The notes: generated from the sequence alone by a model not told the origin. Counted from the first letter of the stretch, positions 35,948-45,779 are shown. The stretch is DNA of 64,000 nt from Flavobacterium dankookense (GCF_004362665.1 NZ_SNXR01000017.1:80637-144636), one strand, 5' to 3'. Program-made: numbers and translations.

Positions 35948-36163
35948 ATGGCAAAACAATCAGCAATAGAACAAGACGGATCAATAATCGAAGCATTGTC
36001 AAATGCAATGTTCCGTGTAGAATTAGAAAACGGACATATTGTAATTGCTCATATTTCTGGTAAAATGCGTATGCATTATATTAAATTGTTACCTGGTGAC
36101 AAAGTGAAACTAGAAATGAGCCCTTACGATTTGTCAAAAGCAAGAATTACTTATAGATATTAA
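35948..36163 (+). CDS. infA: Translation initiation factor IF-1
   Basis: IF-1 (71 residues) is an OB-fold protein that binds the A site of the 30S subunit. [20 protein letters not shown] and [20 protein letters not shown], then [20 protein letters not shown], match the family throughout. It lies between secY and rpmJ. Confidence 0.98.
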   Translation: MAKQSAIEQDGSIIEALSNAMFRVELENGHIVIAHISGKMRMHYIKLLPGDKVKLEMSPYDLSKARITYRY

Positions 36164-36173
36164 AAGTATTACA

Positions 36174-36290
36174 ATGAAAGTAAGAGCATCAGTAAAAAAA
36201 AGAAGTGCCGAGTGTATTATTGTACGCAGAAAAGGCAGATTATACGTAATCAACAAAAAGAATCCTAGATTTAAACAAAGACAAGGATAG
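36174..36290 (+). CDS. rpmJ: 50S ribosomal protein L36 (zinc-independent form)
   Basis: This 38-residue reading frame, [20 protein letters not shown] then [18 protein letters not shown], is L36. Of the zinc ligands (three Cys and one His) of the usual form only one Cys remains, so it is the C-minus form. It lies 10 bp after infA and 2 bp before rpsM, its conserved place. Confidence 0.96.
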
Positions 36291-36292
36291 TT

Positions 36293-36667
36293 ATGGCAAG
36301 AATAGCAGGGGTAGATATCCCAAAAAACAAAAGAGGAGTTATCGCTTTAACCTATATCTTCGGAATTGGTAAAAGTAGAGCAATTGAGATTTTAGAAAAA
36401 GCTCAAGTAAGCCAAGATAAAAAAGTTCAAGATTGGAATGACGACGAAATCGGAGGAATTCGTGATGCAGTTTCTTATTTCAAAATTGAAGGTGAACTTC
36501 GTTCAGAAGTTTCACTACACATCAAACGTTTAATGGACATTGGATGTTACAGAGGAATTCGTCATAGATCAGGTCTTCCATTAAGAGGACAAAGAACTAA
36601 GAACAACTCTAGAACAAGAAAAGGTAAAAGAAAAACTGTTGCTAACAAGAAAAAAGCAACTAAATAA
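36293..36667 (+). CDS. rpsM: 30S ribosomal protein S13
   Basis: S13 (124 residues) joins the head of the small subunit to the large one. [20 protein letters not shown] and the C-terminal [20 protein letters not shown] plus [11 protein letters not shown] are diagnostic. It starts the alpha gene set. Confidence 0.98.
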   Translation: MARIAGVDIPKNKRGVIALTYIFGIGKSRAIEILEKAQVSQDKKVQDWNDDEIGGIRDAVSYFKIEGELRSEVSLHIKRLMDIGCYRGIRHRSGLPLRGQRTKNNSRTRKGKRKTVANKKKATK

Positions 36668-36675
36668 TAAATAGT

Positions 36676-37059
36676 ATGGCTAAAACGACTGCAAAAAAAC
36701 GTAAAGTTATCGTAGAATCAACGGGTGAAGCACATATTAATGCAACCTTTAATAACATCATCATTTCGTTAACAAACAAAAAAGGTGAAGTTATCTCTTG
36801 GTCTTCAGCTGGGAAAATGGGCTTTAGAGGTTCTAAAAAGAACACTCCATACGCAGCTCAAATGGCGGCAGAAGATTGTGGAAAAGTTGCTTTAGAAGCT
36901 GGACTTAAAAAAGTAAAAGTTTATGTAAAAGGACCAGGTAATGGACGTGAGTCTGCTATCAGATCTATACATAACTCAGGAATTGAAGTAACTGAAATTA
37001 TTGACGTTACTCCAATGCCACACAATGGATGTCGTCCTCCTAAAAGACGTAGAGTATAA
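36676..37059 (+). CDS. rpsK: 30S ribosomal protein S11
   Basis: S11 (127 residues) lies on the platform near the mRNA exit. [20 protein letters not shown] and the C-terminal [18 protein letters not shown] are the conserved blocks. An 80-bp gap with a strong secondary structure separates it from rpsD. Confidence 0.98.
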   Translation: MAKTTAKKRKVIVESTGEAHINATFNNIIISLTNKKGEVISWSSAGKMGFRGSKKNTPYAAQMAAEDCGKVALEAGLKKVKVYVKGPGNGRESAIRSIHNSGIEVTEIIDVTPMPHNGCRPPKRRRV

Positions 37060-37072
37060 TTATAGTATAATC

Positions 37073-37126
37073 AAGATAGAACAATGATTATCGAAGGATT
37101 CGACCTGAATTCATAATCTCTATCTT
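37073..37126 (+). promoter_or_regulatory. Structured leader between rpsK and rpsD
   Basis: AAGATAGA (37073-37080) pairs with TCTATCTT (37119-37126), GATTAT (37086-37091) with ATAATC (37113-37118), and ATTC (37098-37101) with GAAT (37107-37110). This is a long interrupted hairpin ending 13 nt before the rpsD ATG. There is no T-run, so it is more likely a regulatory or processing structure than a terminator. In E. coli S4 represses this operon from a different site. Confidence 0.6.
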
Positions 37127-37139
37127 AAAACAATTTAAA

Positions 37140-37745
37140 ATGGCAAGATATACTGGTCCAAGTACAAGAATTGCTCGTAAATTTGGCGAAGCAATATTCG
37201 GAGAAGACAAAGCCTTCGAAAAAAGAAATTATCCTCCTGGACAACACGGGATGGCAAAAAAAAGAGGTAAAAAATCTGAATACGCTGTCCAATTGATGGA
37301 AAAGCAAAAAGCTAAATACTCTTACGGTATTTTAGAAAAACAATTCAGAAACCTTTTTGAAAAAGCAGCAGCTTCTAAAGGAGTAACAGGTGAAATCCTT
37401 TTACAATTATGTGAAGCTAGATTAGATAACGTTGTTTATAGAATGGGAATTGCACCTTCAAGAAGAGCTGCAAGACAAATCGTTTCTCACCGTCACATCA
37501 CTGTGAATGGAGAATTGGTTAATATTCCATCTTACCACCTAAAACCAGGTGACAAAGTTGCTGTTCGTGAAAAATCTAAATCTGTTGAAGCTATCGAACG
37601 TTCATTAGCTAACTCTTCTCATGTTTATGAGTGGATCACTTGGAACAACGATACTAAAGAAGGTACTTTTGTTTCTGTTCCTCAAAGACTTCAAATTCCA
37701 GAAAACATTAAAGAACAATTAATCGTAGAGTTGTACAACAAATAA
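37140..37745 (+). CDS. rpsD: 30S ribosomal protein S4
   Basis: S4 (201 residues) starts 30S assembly and is the operon repressor in E. coli. [20 protein letters not shown] and the S4 domain [20 protein letters not shown] plus [20 protein letters not shown] are diagnostic. No zinc-binding Cys cluster is present. The structured leader just upstream makes self-control plausible. Confidence 0.98.
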   Translation: MARYTGPSTRIARKFGEAIFGEDKAFEKRNYPPGQHGMAKKRGKKSEYAVQLMEKQKAKYSYGILEKQFRNLFEKAAASKGVTGEILLQLCEARLDNVVYRMGIAPSRRAARQIVSHRHITVNGELVNIPSYHLKPGDKVAVREKSKSVEAIERSLANSSHVYEWITWNNDTKEGTFVSVPQRLQIPENIKEQLIVELYNK

Positions 37746-37766
37746 TAATTGACATCAGTCTAAATT

Positions 37767-38759
37767 ATGGCAATATTTAATTTTCAGAAGCCCGATAAAG
37801 TTATCATGATCGATTCAACCGATTTTGAAGGTAAGTTTGAATTCAGACCTTTAGAACCAGGATACGGATTGACCGTTGGTAATGCACTTAGAAGAGTTTT
37901 ACTTTCTGCGTTAGAAGGTTATGCTATCACTTCGGTTCGTATCGAAGGTGTTGAGCATGAGTTTTCTACTATTTCAGGAGTTGTTGAAGATGTTACTGAA
38001 ATTATCCTTAATCTTAAACAAGTACGTTTCAAACGTCAAATAGAAGATGTAGATAATGAAACAGTTTCTATCTCAATCTCAGGAAAAGACCAAATTACAG
38101 CTGGTGATTTTCAAAAATTCATCTCTGGTTTTCAAGTATTGAATCCAGAACTTGTAATTTGTAATCTTGACAGCAAAGTTAACTTGAATATGGAATTAAC
38201 TATCGAGAAAGGTCGTGGTTATGTTCCAGCTGAGGAAAACAAAAAACAAAACGCAGCAATTGGTACTATATTTACAGACTCAATTTTTACTCCAGTAAAA
38301 AACGTAAAATATGCTATTGAAAATTTCCGTGTTGAGCAAAAAACAGATTATGAAAAATTAGTTTTCGAAATTAAAACTGATGGTTCAATCAATCCAAAAG
38401 ATGCTTTGACTGAAGCTGCCAAAGTTTTAATTCACCACTTTATGTTATTCTCAGATGAGAGAATTACTTTAGAAGCTGATGAAATTGCTCAAACAGAATC
38501 ATACGATGAAGAATCATTACACATGCGTCAGTTGTTAAAAACAAAACTTGTTGACATGGACTTATCAGTAAGAGCTTTAAACTGTTTGAAAGCAGCCGAA
38601 GTTGATACACTTGGAGATCTTGTATCTTTCAACAAAAATGACCTTATGAAATTCCGTAATTTTGGTAAAAAATCGCTAACAGAGTTAGACGAATTAGTAG
38701 CCAATAAGAACTTAACATTCGGAATGGATTTAGGAAAATACAAATTAGATAAAGAATAA
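37767..38759 (+). CDS. rpoA: DNA-directed RNA polymerase alpha subunit
   Basis: RpoA (330 residues) nucleates RNA polymerase assembly. The N-terminal domain has [20 protein letters not shown] and [19 protein letters not shown]; the C-terminal domain has [20 protein letters not shown] and [17 protein letters not shown], the region that contacts UP elements and activators. It lies in the usual place between rpsD and rplQ. Confidence 0.98.
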   Translation: MAIFNFQKPDKVIMIDSTDFEGKFEFRPLEPGYGLTVGNALRRVLLSALEGYAITSVRIEGVEHEFSTISGVVEDVTEIILNLKQVRFKRQIEDVDNETVSISISGKDQITAGDFQKFISGFQVLNPELVICNLDSKVNLNMELTIEKGRGYVPAEENKKQNAAIGTIFTDSIFTPVKNVKYAIENFRVEQKTDYEKLVFEIKTDGSINPKDALTEAAKVLIHHFMLFSDERITLEADEIAQTESYDEESLHMRQLLKTKLVDMDLSVRALNCLKAAEVDTLGDLVSFNKNDLMKFRNFGKKSLTELDELVANKNLTFGMDLGKYKLDKE

Positions 38760-38822
38760 ATTACTTCATATTTTGCGCTCCGATAGCGGATTGAAGCAAG
38801 ATGAAGGTTAAAAAAAAACGTC

Positions 38823-39338
38823 ATGAGACACGGAAAAAAAGTAAATCATTTAAGCAGACAGACTGGACATAGAAAATCTATGTTAGCTAATATGGCTTGT
38901 TCTCTAATCGAGCACAAACGTATTAATACAACTGTTGCTAAAGCAAAAGCGCTTAAACAATTCGTTGAGCCGCTAGTTACAAAGTCAAAAGAAGACACTA
39001 CACACAACCGTCGTATTGTTTTTGCTTACCTACGTAACAAATATGCAGTAACTGAATTATTCAGAGAAGTAGCAGCAAAAGTAGGCGATCGTCCAGGTGG
39101 TTATACTCGTATCATCAAGTTAGGAAACCGTCTTGGAGATAACGCTGATATGGCAATGATTGAGCTAGTTGATTTCAACGAACTTTACAATGGTGGTAAA
39201 AAAGAAGAGAAAAAAGCCAAAAGCCGTCGTGGTGGAAAAGCTAAAAAGGAAACTACTGCTGCACCAGTTGCCGATGCAACTACAGCACCAGAAGCACCAG
39301 AAACTTCTCCTGAAGAAACTACTGATAAAGCGGAATAA
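38823..39338 (+). CDS. rplQ: 50S ribosomal protein L17
   Basis: L17 (171 residues) ends the ribosomal locus. [20 protein letters not shown] and [20 protein letters not shown] are diagnostic. The last 50 residues or so form a Lys- then Ala/Thr/Pro/Glu-rich tail, as in other Bacteroidetes. The 63-bp gap before it can fold (CTTCA/TGAAG with CGCT/AGCG inside). A strong terminator follows. Confidence 0.97.
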   Translation: MRHGKKVNHLSRQTGHRKSMLANMACSLIEHKRINTTVAKAKALKQFVEPLVTKSKEDTTHNRRIVFAYLRNKYAVTELFREVAAKVGDRPGGYTRIIKLGNRLGDNADMAMIELVDFNELYNGGKKEEKKAKSRRGGKAKKETTAAPVADATTAPEAPETSPEETTDKAE

Positions 39339-39360
39339 TGAATTCACAATCATAAATATA

Positions 39361-39394
39361 AAGGATAAACAAATTTTTGTTTATCCTTTTTTTA
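39361..39394 (+). terminator. Rho-independent terminator ending the ribosomal locus
   Basis: AAGGATAAACAAA (39361-39373) and TTTGTTTATCCTT (39376-39388) form a perfect stem followed by a T-run. It lies 22 bp after the rplQ stop. Confidence 0.93.
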
Positions 39395-39598
39395 TACTTA
39401 CTAATTGTTTTTTTAACTTATTATGGTTTTGATATGGTATTATTGATTTACAATATACGTTTATACTAATTCTTATTAAAGTTGTTAAATTAATTTAATC
39501 TCCTTTTTCTCTCGTATTTATTTTATAAATTGCTTTATAATTCTATTTTTAGCTTATAAATTTAAATTTAGAATGATTTTTATATTAAATGAATTATC

Positions 39599-42313
39599 AT
39601 GCTCATCAATTTTTTTATTTATCGTTCAAGATATAATCTATTTATGATTATATTTTTTATATCTTTTCTCAGCTTCTCTCAAAATGAAACTGATCATTGG
39701 TATTTTGGTAAAAATGGTGGAATAGATTTTGGAAATGGTGAAGTTGAAGTTTTAGAAGATAGTAGCATGGTTACACCTGCTGGTTGTTCAAGTATTTCTG
39801 ATGATGATGGTAACTTAATGTTTTACACTAATGGTCAAACGGTGTGGAACAAAAATCATCAAATAATGACAAATGGTGAAGGTTTGTCAGGTGAAATTGA
39901 TGGCATCCAATCGGCAATTATCGTTCCAAAACCTAATGATAATTCAACATATTATATTTTTTACACAAGAGAAAACGTACAGATAAGTCCCATTTATTTT
40001 TTATCAGGAATTTATTATTCAGAAGTTAAGTTTAATACACAAAATCCTTTGGGTTTCTTAACCGAAAATAAGGATATTAGAATTGCAGAAGTTGCATCTA
40101 CTTCTAGAATTGCCGCAATTCATCACTCAGAGAGTAATGCTATTCGAGTAGTTTGTATAACAAAACCTGATCCAGTTTTTGGATACATTATTCAAGAAGG
40201 AGAATTTATATATAGGATTTTTAATGTTACAGTAAGTGGTGTAGATCTAACACCTGTAAAGAGAGTAATAAATGAAAGTTTAGGAAAACTTGGTGCTATG
40301 AAAATTGCACCTGATGCTAGTTTCCTGGCTTTTGCTGATAGTGTTAATCAAAAAGTTTATTTTTATGAGTATGATAATGACTCCATTAATTTTCAGCTTT
40401 ATTATATTTTACCGACAATTCCAGCCTTTGGAGTGTTTTTAAATCCCTACGGTATTGAGTTTTCTCAAGACTCTAAGATTTTTTATTATACTGGGGGAAA
40501 TTATATTGTACAGTTTGCTTATAGAGAATTGGGAGGAATGGAACCTGTTGATTATTTTCTAATTCCTATATCAAACCCAGGTTCAATTCAATTGGCTAGA
40601 AATGGTAAAATATATGTAGCTCAAGGTGATATGGTCAGTCCAACAAGTCATATAGGAGTAATTAATAACCCAGAAATGAAAGGGTCAGAATGTAATTATA
40701 GTCCAGCTCATATTCAGTTTGAAAACGCTAGCTCAACTAAAGGATTGCCTTTATTTGTTGCATCTTATTTAAGAAGTAGAATTATTCCTTCAAAAGACAA
40801 TTGTGTTGATGTAGCTTTCAGTTTTGAATTAGATGCTTACAGAGTAATTCTTTCAGTTCTTTGGGATTTTGGAGATGGAACTACATCATCTGATTTTAAT
40901 CCAACACACCTTTTTAGTACTCCAGGAAAACATAAAGTAAAAGCTAGGATTGTTATGGATAATAATCAAGCGGTTACATTGTACAAAGATGTTGTAGCTT
41001 ATCCGTTACCTGATTTACCGCCAAACCAAACTCTTTCTCAATGTGATACTGATGGTGATAATATTTCGGTTTTTAATCTTGAAAATATAAAAGATTTTAC
41101 TGATGATATAGATTCAGATTACACATATACGTTTTATCATAATTTATCGGATGCCAACAGTGATACTAATCAAATTCAAGATTATCTTCACTATACTAAT
41201 CAAACAAATCCTGAAGAAATTTTTGTAAAAATTGTTAGTTCAAACGGATGTGTAACAATAACCAATTTTTTTATTGAAAATTATCAAGCTAATACATTAC
41301 CGATACGAACAATGTATGTTTGTGAAAATTCTGATGCTATTGAAAATAATTCTCAGGGACAATTCAATATAGGATTTAAAGAAACAGATATTAGAGATGA
41401 GCTAGGAATTCCAGCCGATTTCACGATAACATTCTATGCAAACTTAGTTGACGCTCAAACAAAAATTAATCCATTAGAAAGATATTTTATATCACCAACA
41501 ACAATAATTTGGGTAAGAATTGAAGATGAAAGTAACAACTGTTTTGGAGTTATTCCTTTCAATGCTGTTGTTAATTCAAACATTAACCTGAATATAGATA
41601 GCAATTATACTATCTGTGATCCAAGTATGCAACCGCCAATAATTCTTGATGGAGGAAACGGAATGACCTCTTGGTTATGGGGAAATCAAGGAGGAAATAT
41701 CCTTTCAACACAAAGATTTTATCAACCTATACAGCAAGGTGATTATTCAATAACAGTAACTAAACTAGAAAATGGATTAATTTGTTCGGCATCAAAACCA
41801 TTTAGCGTTACAAAAGTGACGATACCTGAGTTTGTCAATATAAAAGCAAACGATGGAGAAGTTTCTCTAACTGTAAGCGGAAACAGTGTTTATGAATTTT
41901 CATTAGATGGATCAAACTATTATGGTTCAGGAAATTCATATAATTTTATTGGTGTTGGAGCGGGAATTCATACGGTTTATGTAAAAGACATCAATAATTG
42001 CGAAAAAATTATTACTACAGAAGTTTATCTGATGAACATACCAAAATTTTTCTCCCCAAATGAAGATGGAATTAACGACCATTGGAAAATTAAAGGATTG
42101 TCTAGAAAATTTTATTCAAGTGCAGAAATACTAATTTTTGATCGATATGGAACAATTTTACACAAAATGGATATGCAACAAAATCAATTTGGCTGGTCAG
42201 GAGTTAAAAATGACCGAAAGCTACCAGCTACAGATTATTGGTACACATTAACATTGGTCGATCTTCAAGGCAAACAAACAATTAAAAAAGGACATTTCAG
42301 CCTAATCAGATAA
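39599..42313 (+). CDS. T9SS type B sorting domain protein with PKD domain (surface protein)
   Basis: A 904-residue exported protein. The signal peptide most likely starts at the internal ATG at 39644 (MIIFFISFLSFSQNETDHWY), giving 889 residues; the upstream ATG at 39599 is the other option. The first 380 residues resemble a beta-propeller with repeats like WYFGKNGGIDFGNG. A PKD domain follows (LWDFGDGTTSSDFNPTHLFS, about 420-475), then Ig-like parts, and a C-terminal gliding-motility type sorting domain (PKFFSPNEDGINDHWKIKGL ... EILIFDRYGTILHKM). Type B cargo is exported by T9SS and often attached to SprF/PorP-like partners. It interrupts what is otherwise a run of housekeeping genes and has its own terminator. 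Confidence 0.92.
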   Translation: MLINFFIYRSRYNLFMIIFFISFLSFSQNETDHWYFGKNGGIDFGNGEVEVLEDSSMVTPAGCSSISDDDGNLMFYTNGQTVWNKNHQIMTNGEGLSGEIDGIQSAIIVPKPNDNSTYYIFYTRENVQISPIYFLSGIYYSEVKFNTQNPLGFLTENKDIRIAEVASTSRIAAIHHSESNAIRVVCITKPDPVFGYIIQEGEFIYRIFNVTVSGVDLTPVKRVINESLGKLGAMKIAPDASFLAFADSVNQKVYFYEYDNDSINFQLYYILPTIPAFGVFLNPYGIEFSQDSKIFYYTGGNYIVQFAYRELGGMEPVDYFLIPISNPGSIQLARNGKIYVAQGDMVSPTSHIGVINNPEMKGSECNYSPAHIQFENASSTKGLPLFVASYLRSRIIPSKDNCVDVAFSFELDAYRVILSVLWDFGDGTTSSDFNPTHLFSTPGKHKVKARIVMDNNQAVTLYKDVVAYPLPDLPPNQTLSQCDTDGDNISVFNLENIKDFTDDIDSDYTYTFYHNLSDANSDTNQIQDYLHYTNQTNPEEIFVKIVSSNGCVTITNFFIENYQANTLPIRTMYVCENSDAIENNSQGQFNIGFKETDIRDELGIPADFTITFYANLVDAQTKINPLERYFISPTTIIWVRIEDESNNCFGVIPFNAVVNSNINLNIDSNYTICDPSMQPPIILDGGNGMTSWLWGNQGGNILSTQRFYQPIQQGDYSITVTKLENGLICSASKPFSVTKVTIPEFVNIKANDGEVSLTVSGNSVYEFSLDGSNYYGSGNSYNFIGVGAGIHTVYVKDINNCEKIITTEVYLMNIPKFFSPNEDGINDHWKIKGLSRKFYSSAEILIFDRYGTILHKMDMQQNQFGWSGVKNDRKLPATDYWYTLTLVDLQGKQTIKKGHFSLIR

Positions 42314-42321
42314 AAAAAATC

Positions 42322-42351
42322 AAAAGCTCTCCAATAATGAGGACTTTTTTT
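42322..42351 (+). terminator. Probable terminator after the T9SS type B gene
   Basis: AAAAG (42322-42326) pairs with CTTTT (42344-42348), with an inner TCTC/GAGG-like partial pairing, and a T-run follows. The T-run directly precedes copy 5 of the dispersed element. Confidence 0.55.
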
Positions 42352-42449
42352 GGAGCGAAAGTCTAGGAAATACCAGCAAGCCATTTTCCCGCTTTCCGTT
42401 ACAATCTTGCCTTAAAAAGGCAAGGATTTCCACTACAATCGGGGCTAAA
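42352..42449 (+). repeat. GGAGCGAA...GGGGCTAAA dispersed element, copy 5
   Basis: GGAGCGAAAGTCTAGG, CAGCAAGCCATTTTCCCGCT followed by TTCCGTTACAATC, and GGATTTCCACTACAATC plus GGGGCTAAA are the conserved blocks. The central segment is a compact hairpin, CTTGCCTT (42406-42413) / AAGGCAAG (42417-42424). It precedes carA and is paired with inverted copy 6 after that gene. Confidence 0.9.
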
Positions 42450-42513
42450 GAAGAAACAAATGGAATGTTTATAAACTTTAATAAATCGACTATATAATTA
42501 AATATGATTACTC

Positions 42514-42522
42514 TAAATTTGC
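42514..42522 (+). promoter_or_regulatory. carA promoter, -7 element TAAATTTGC
   Basis: An exact TAnnTTTG match 75 bp upstream of the carA ATG. The leader would contain a 14-codon reading frame (42544-42588). Confidence 0.7.
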
Positions 42523-42543
42523 AACTACAACAACTAAATACAA

Positions 42544-42588
42544 ATGACACGAGCGAAGCGACCGCATTTGACCGTTAAAAAACAATAA
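42544..42588 (+). other. Possible 14-residue leader ORF upstream of carA
   Basis: ATG at 42544 opens MTRAKRPHLTVKKQ followed by TAA, ending 9 bp before the carA ATG. It begins about 22 bp after the -7 element, a normal leader distance in this window. It contains two CGA arginine codons and several lysines. Whether it is translated is unknown; its size means it could occur by chance. Confidence 0.3.
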
Positions 42589-42597
42589 CTACAACAA

Positions 42598-43719
42598 ATG
42601 AAATACACAACACGACCACAAGCACTACTACTACTAGCTGACGGAACCATTTTTTACGGAAAATCTATTGGAATTTCAGGAAAAACTTTTGGAGAAGTTT
42701 GCTTCAATACTGGAATGACAGGCTATCAAGAAATCTTTACCGATCCATCTTATTTTGGACAAATAATGGTTGCCACCAATCCACATATCGGAAATTACGG
42801 AGTAAACGCCGAAGAAGTAGAATCAGAAAAAATCATGATTTCTGGATTAGTTTGTAAAAATTTTAGTTTCAATCACTCTCGTCCAAATTCAGAAAGTAAT
42901 CTATATGACTATTTCGAAAAACAAAATCTAATCTGTATTTCTGATGTTGATACAAGAGCTTTAGTGAGTTACATTCGCGATAATGGCGCGCAAAACGCAG
43001 TTATTTGCACCGATGGAACTCCAATCGACGAATTAAAAGAATTATTGATTAAGGTTCCAGATATGAAAGGTTTGGAATTAGCTTCAAAAGTTTCGGTTAC
43101 TGAACCTTACTTTTTTGGTGATGAAAATGCTACTTATAAAATCTCAGCATTGGATTTAGGTATCAAAAGAAACATTCTAAGAAATCTAGCTAAAAGAGAC
43201 TGTTACATAAAAGTTTTTCCATACAACGCAACTTTTGAAGAGTTGCAATCATTCAATCCAGATGGTTATTTCTTGTCAAATGGTCCAGGCGATCCTGAGC
43301 CTTTAGAAGGTGTGATTAATGTGGCAAAGCAAATCATTAATTCTGATAAACCTGTTTTTGGCATTTGTCTTGGGCATCAAATTATTGGTTTAGCAAATGG
43401 AATTTCTACCTATAAAATGTTCAACGGTCATCGTGGAATTAACCATCCAATTATGAATGTATTGAGTGGAAAAGGTGAAATAACATCTCAAAATCACGGT
43501 TTTGCCGTAAACAGAGAAGAACTTGAAAACCATGCTGATGTAGAAATTACACATTATCATTTGAATGACAATACCGTTGCTGGAATGCGAATGAAATCGA
43601 AGTCGTGTTTCTCGGTTCAATATCATCCTGAAGCAAGTCCTGGACCACACGATTCGTCGTATCTTTTTGATGAATTTGTTACCAATATCAAAAAAGCCAA
43701 AAGTTTACAAACGGTTTAA
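42598..43719 (+). CDS. carA: Carbamoyl-phosphate synthase small subunit
   Basis: CarA (373 residues) is the glutaminase subunit that feeds ammonia to CarB for carbamoyl phosphate, used for pyrimidines and arginine. The N-terminal CPSase domain has GTIFYGKSIGISGKTFGEVC and FNTGMTGYQEIFTDPSYFGQ. The class I amidotransferase domain has the nucleophile Cys257 in FGICLGHQ and His343/Glu345 in QYHPEASPGP. carB is not in the window. The gene has its own promoter and is bracketed by inverted copies 5 and 6 of the dispersed element. The order rplQ...carA-eno is, as I recall, common in flavobacteria. Confidence 0.97.
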   Translation: MKYTTRPQALLLLADGTIFYGKSIGISGKTFGEVCFNTGMTGYQEIFTDPSYFGQIMVATNPHIGNYGVNAEEVESEKIMISGLVCKNFSFNHSRPNSESNLYDYFEKQNLICISDVDTRALVSYIRDNGAQNAVICTDGTPIDELKELLIKVPDMKGLELASKVSVTEPYFFGDENATYKISALDLGIKRNILRNLAKRDCYIKVFPYNATFEELQSFNPDGYFLSNGPGDPEPLEGVINVAKQIINSDKPVFGICLGHQIIGLANGISTYKMFNGHRGINHPIMNVLSGKGEITSQNHGFAVNREELENHADVEITHYHLNDNTVAGMRMKSKSCFSVQYHPEASPGPHDSSYLFDEFVTNIKKAKSLQTV

Positions 43720-43729
43720 GGTTTATCAT

Positions 43730-43866
43730 TTAGCCCCGATTGTAGTGGAAATCCTGTCATTGCGTTTCTAATTTTTGATGAGATTGCCTCGTTCCTCGCA
43801 ATGACAGATTGAAACGAAAAGCGGGAAAATGGATTGCTGAAACTAACCAAGCCATTCACTTCATAA
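43730..43866 (-). repeat. GGAGCGAA...GGGGCTAAA dispersed element, copy 6 (inverted), with nested GTCATT motif
   Basis: On the plus strand: TTAGCCCCGATTGTAGTGG followed by AAATC, then CTGTCATTGCG (43754-43764) / CGCAATGACAG (43797-43807) closing the centre, then GATTGAAACGAAAAGCGGGA and a degenerate right end CCATTCACTTCA. The nested motif, GTCATTGCGAGGAACGAGGC plus AATCTCATC on the minus strand, is the same as in copy 3. It lies between carA and eno. Confidence 0.88.
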
Positions 43867-43939
43867 AAACTCAAAAACACTAAAACGTTTGCGTTAATAA
43901 CATTAGCGAAAATTGTGAAATTGATAAAAAAAGATAGAA

Positions 43940-43947
43940 TATATTTG
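43940..43947 (+). promoter_or_regulatory. eno promoter, -7 element TATATTTG
   Basis: An exact TAnnTTTG match 44 bp before the eno ATG. TTG at 43921 or 43913 may be the -33 part. Confidence 0.6.
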
Positions 43948-43988
43948 TAATTATTCTTAAAACAAACCATAAAAATCTAATATCGTAA

Positions 43989-45284
<1,296 letters not shown>

Positions 45285-45319
45285 TAAAAAGGAAAGATAA
45301 ATTTATATTTATAAATAAA

Positions 45320-45347
45320 AAAAGGGTAAACATTTGTTTACCCTTTT
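45320..45347 (+). terminator. Rho-independent terminator after eno
   Basis: AAAAGGGTAAACA (45320-45332) and TGTTTACCCTTTT (45335-45347) form a perfect 13-bp stem closed by TT (effectively an 11-12 bp stem with a 4-6 nt loop). The flanking A- and T-runs allow it to work in both directions. Confidence 0.9.
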
Positions 45348-45524
45348 ATGGTTTTAAAATAACAGATAGTGATGATACTGTCATTTTTCAACCAGTATTT
45401 TAAATAAAATCAATTGTTTTAATTCTGATGTAAATTTATAATTCTTTTCTCTGCAACGTTAATTATTGAGCGCTATATAAACTATACATTCCAATAAAAG
45501 TGTTCGTTAAAAAACTCAGTTTGC

Positions 45525-45553
45525 CTATACTTGTACTATACAGACAAGTAGGT
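45525..45553. other. Hairpin in the eno-guaA gap
   Basis: CCTA-TA-CTTGT, a 9-nt loop, ACAAG-TAGG: two stacked stems with a bulge, followed by TATTTTATT. It could end a short transcript made within the gap. Confidence 0.45.
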
Positions 45554-45770
45554 ATTTTATTGTAAACTAGTTTTTTAGAATGTAAATTATTCATTTTTTG
45601 TTGATGATAATAAGTTATGTGTTATTCAATTTAAATTGAGGATCAAAAAAATCATTTTTGGCTTTTTTTCATTGTCCATATATTTCTAAATCATAGTATA
45701 GTAATCTTTTTTTAAGGTGAAATTACAATAGCATAACTTGTTTTAATGCCATATTTTGCTCTTTTAATTG

Positions 45771-45779
45771 TACATTTGC
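45771..45779 (+). promoter_or_regulatory. guaA promoter, -7 element TACATTTGC
   Basis: An exact match to TAnnTTTG about 93 bp before the guaA ATG. The leader is long and AT-rich without a visible stable fold. Confidence 0.65.

Noticed and set aside
22199..39338. Antisense frames inside ribosomal genes and fusA
   Set aside because: They are opposite strongly conserved genes, have no family match and no promoter.
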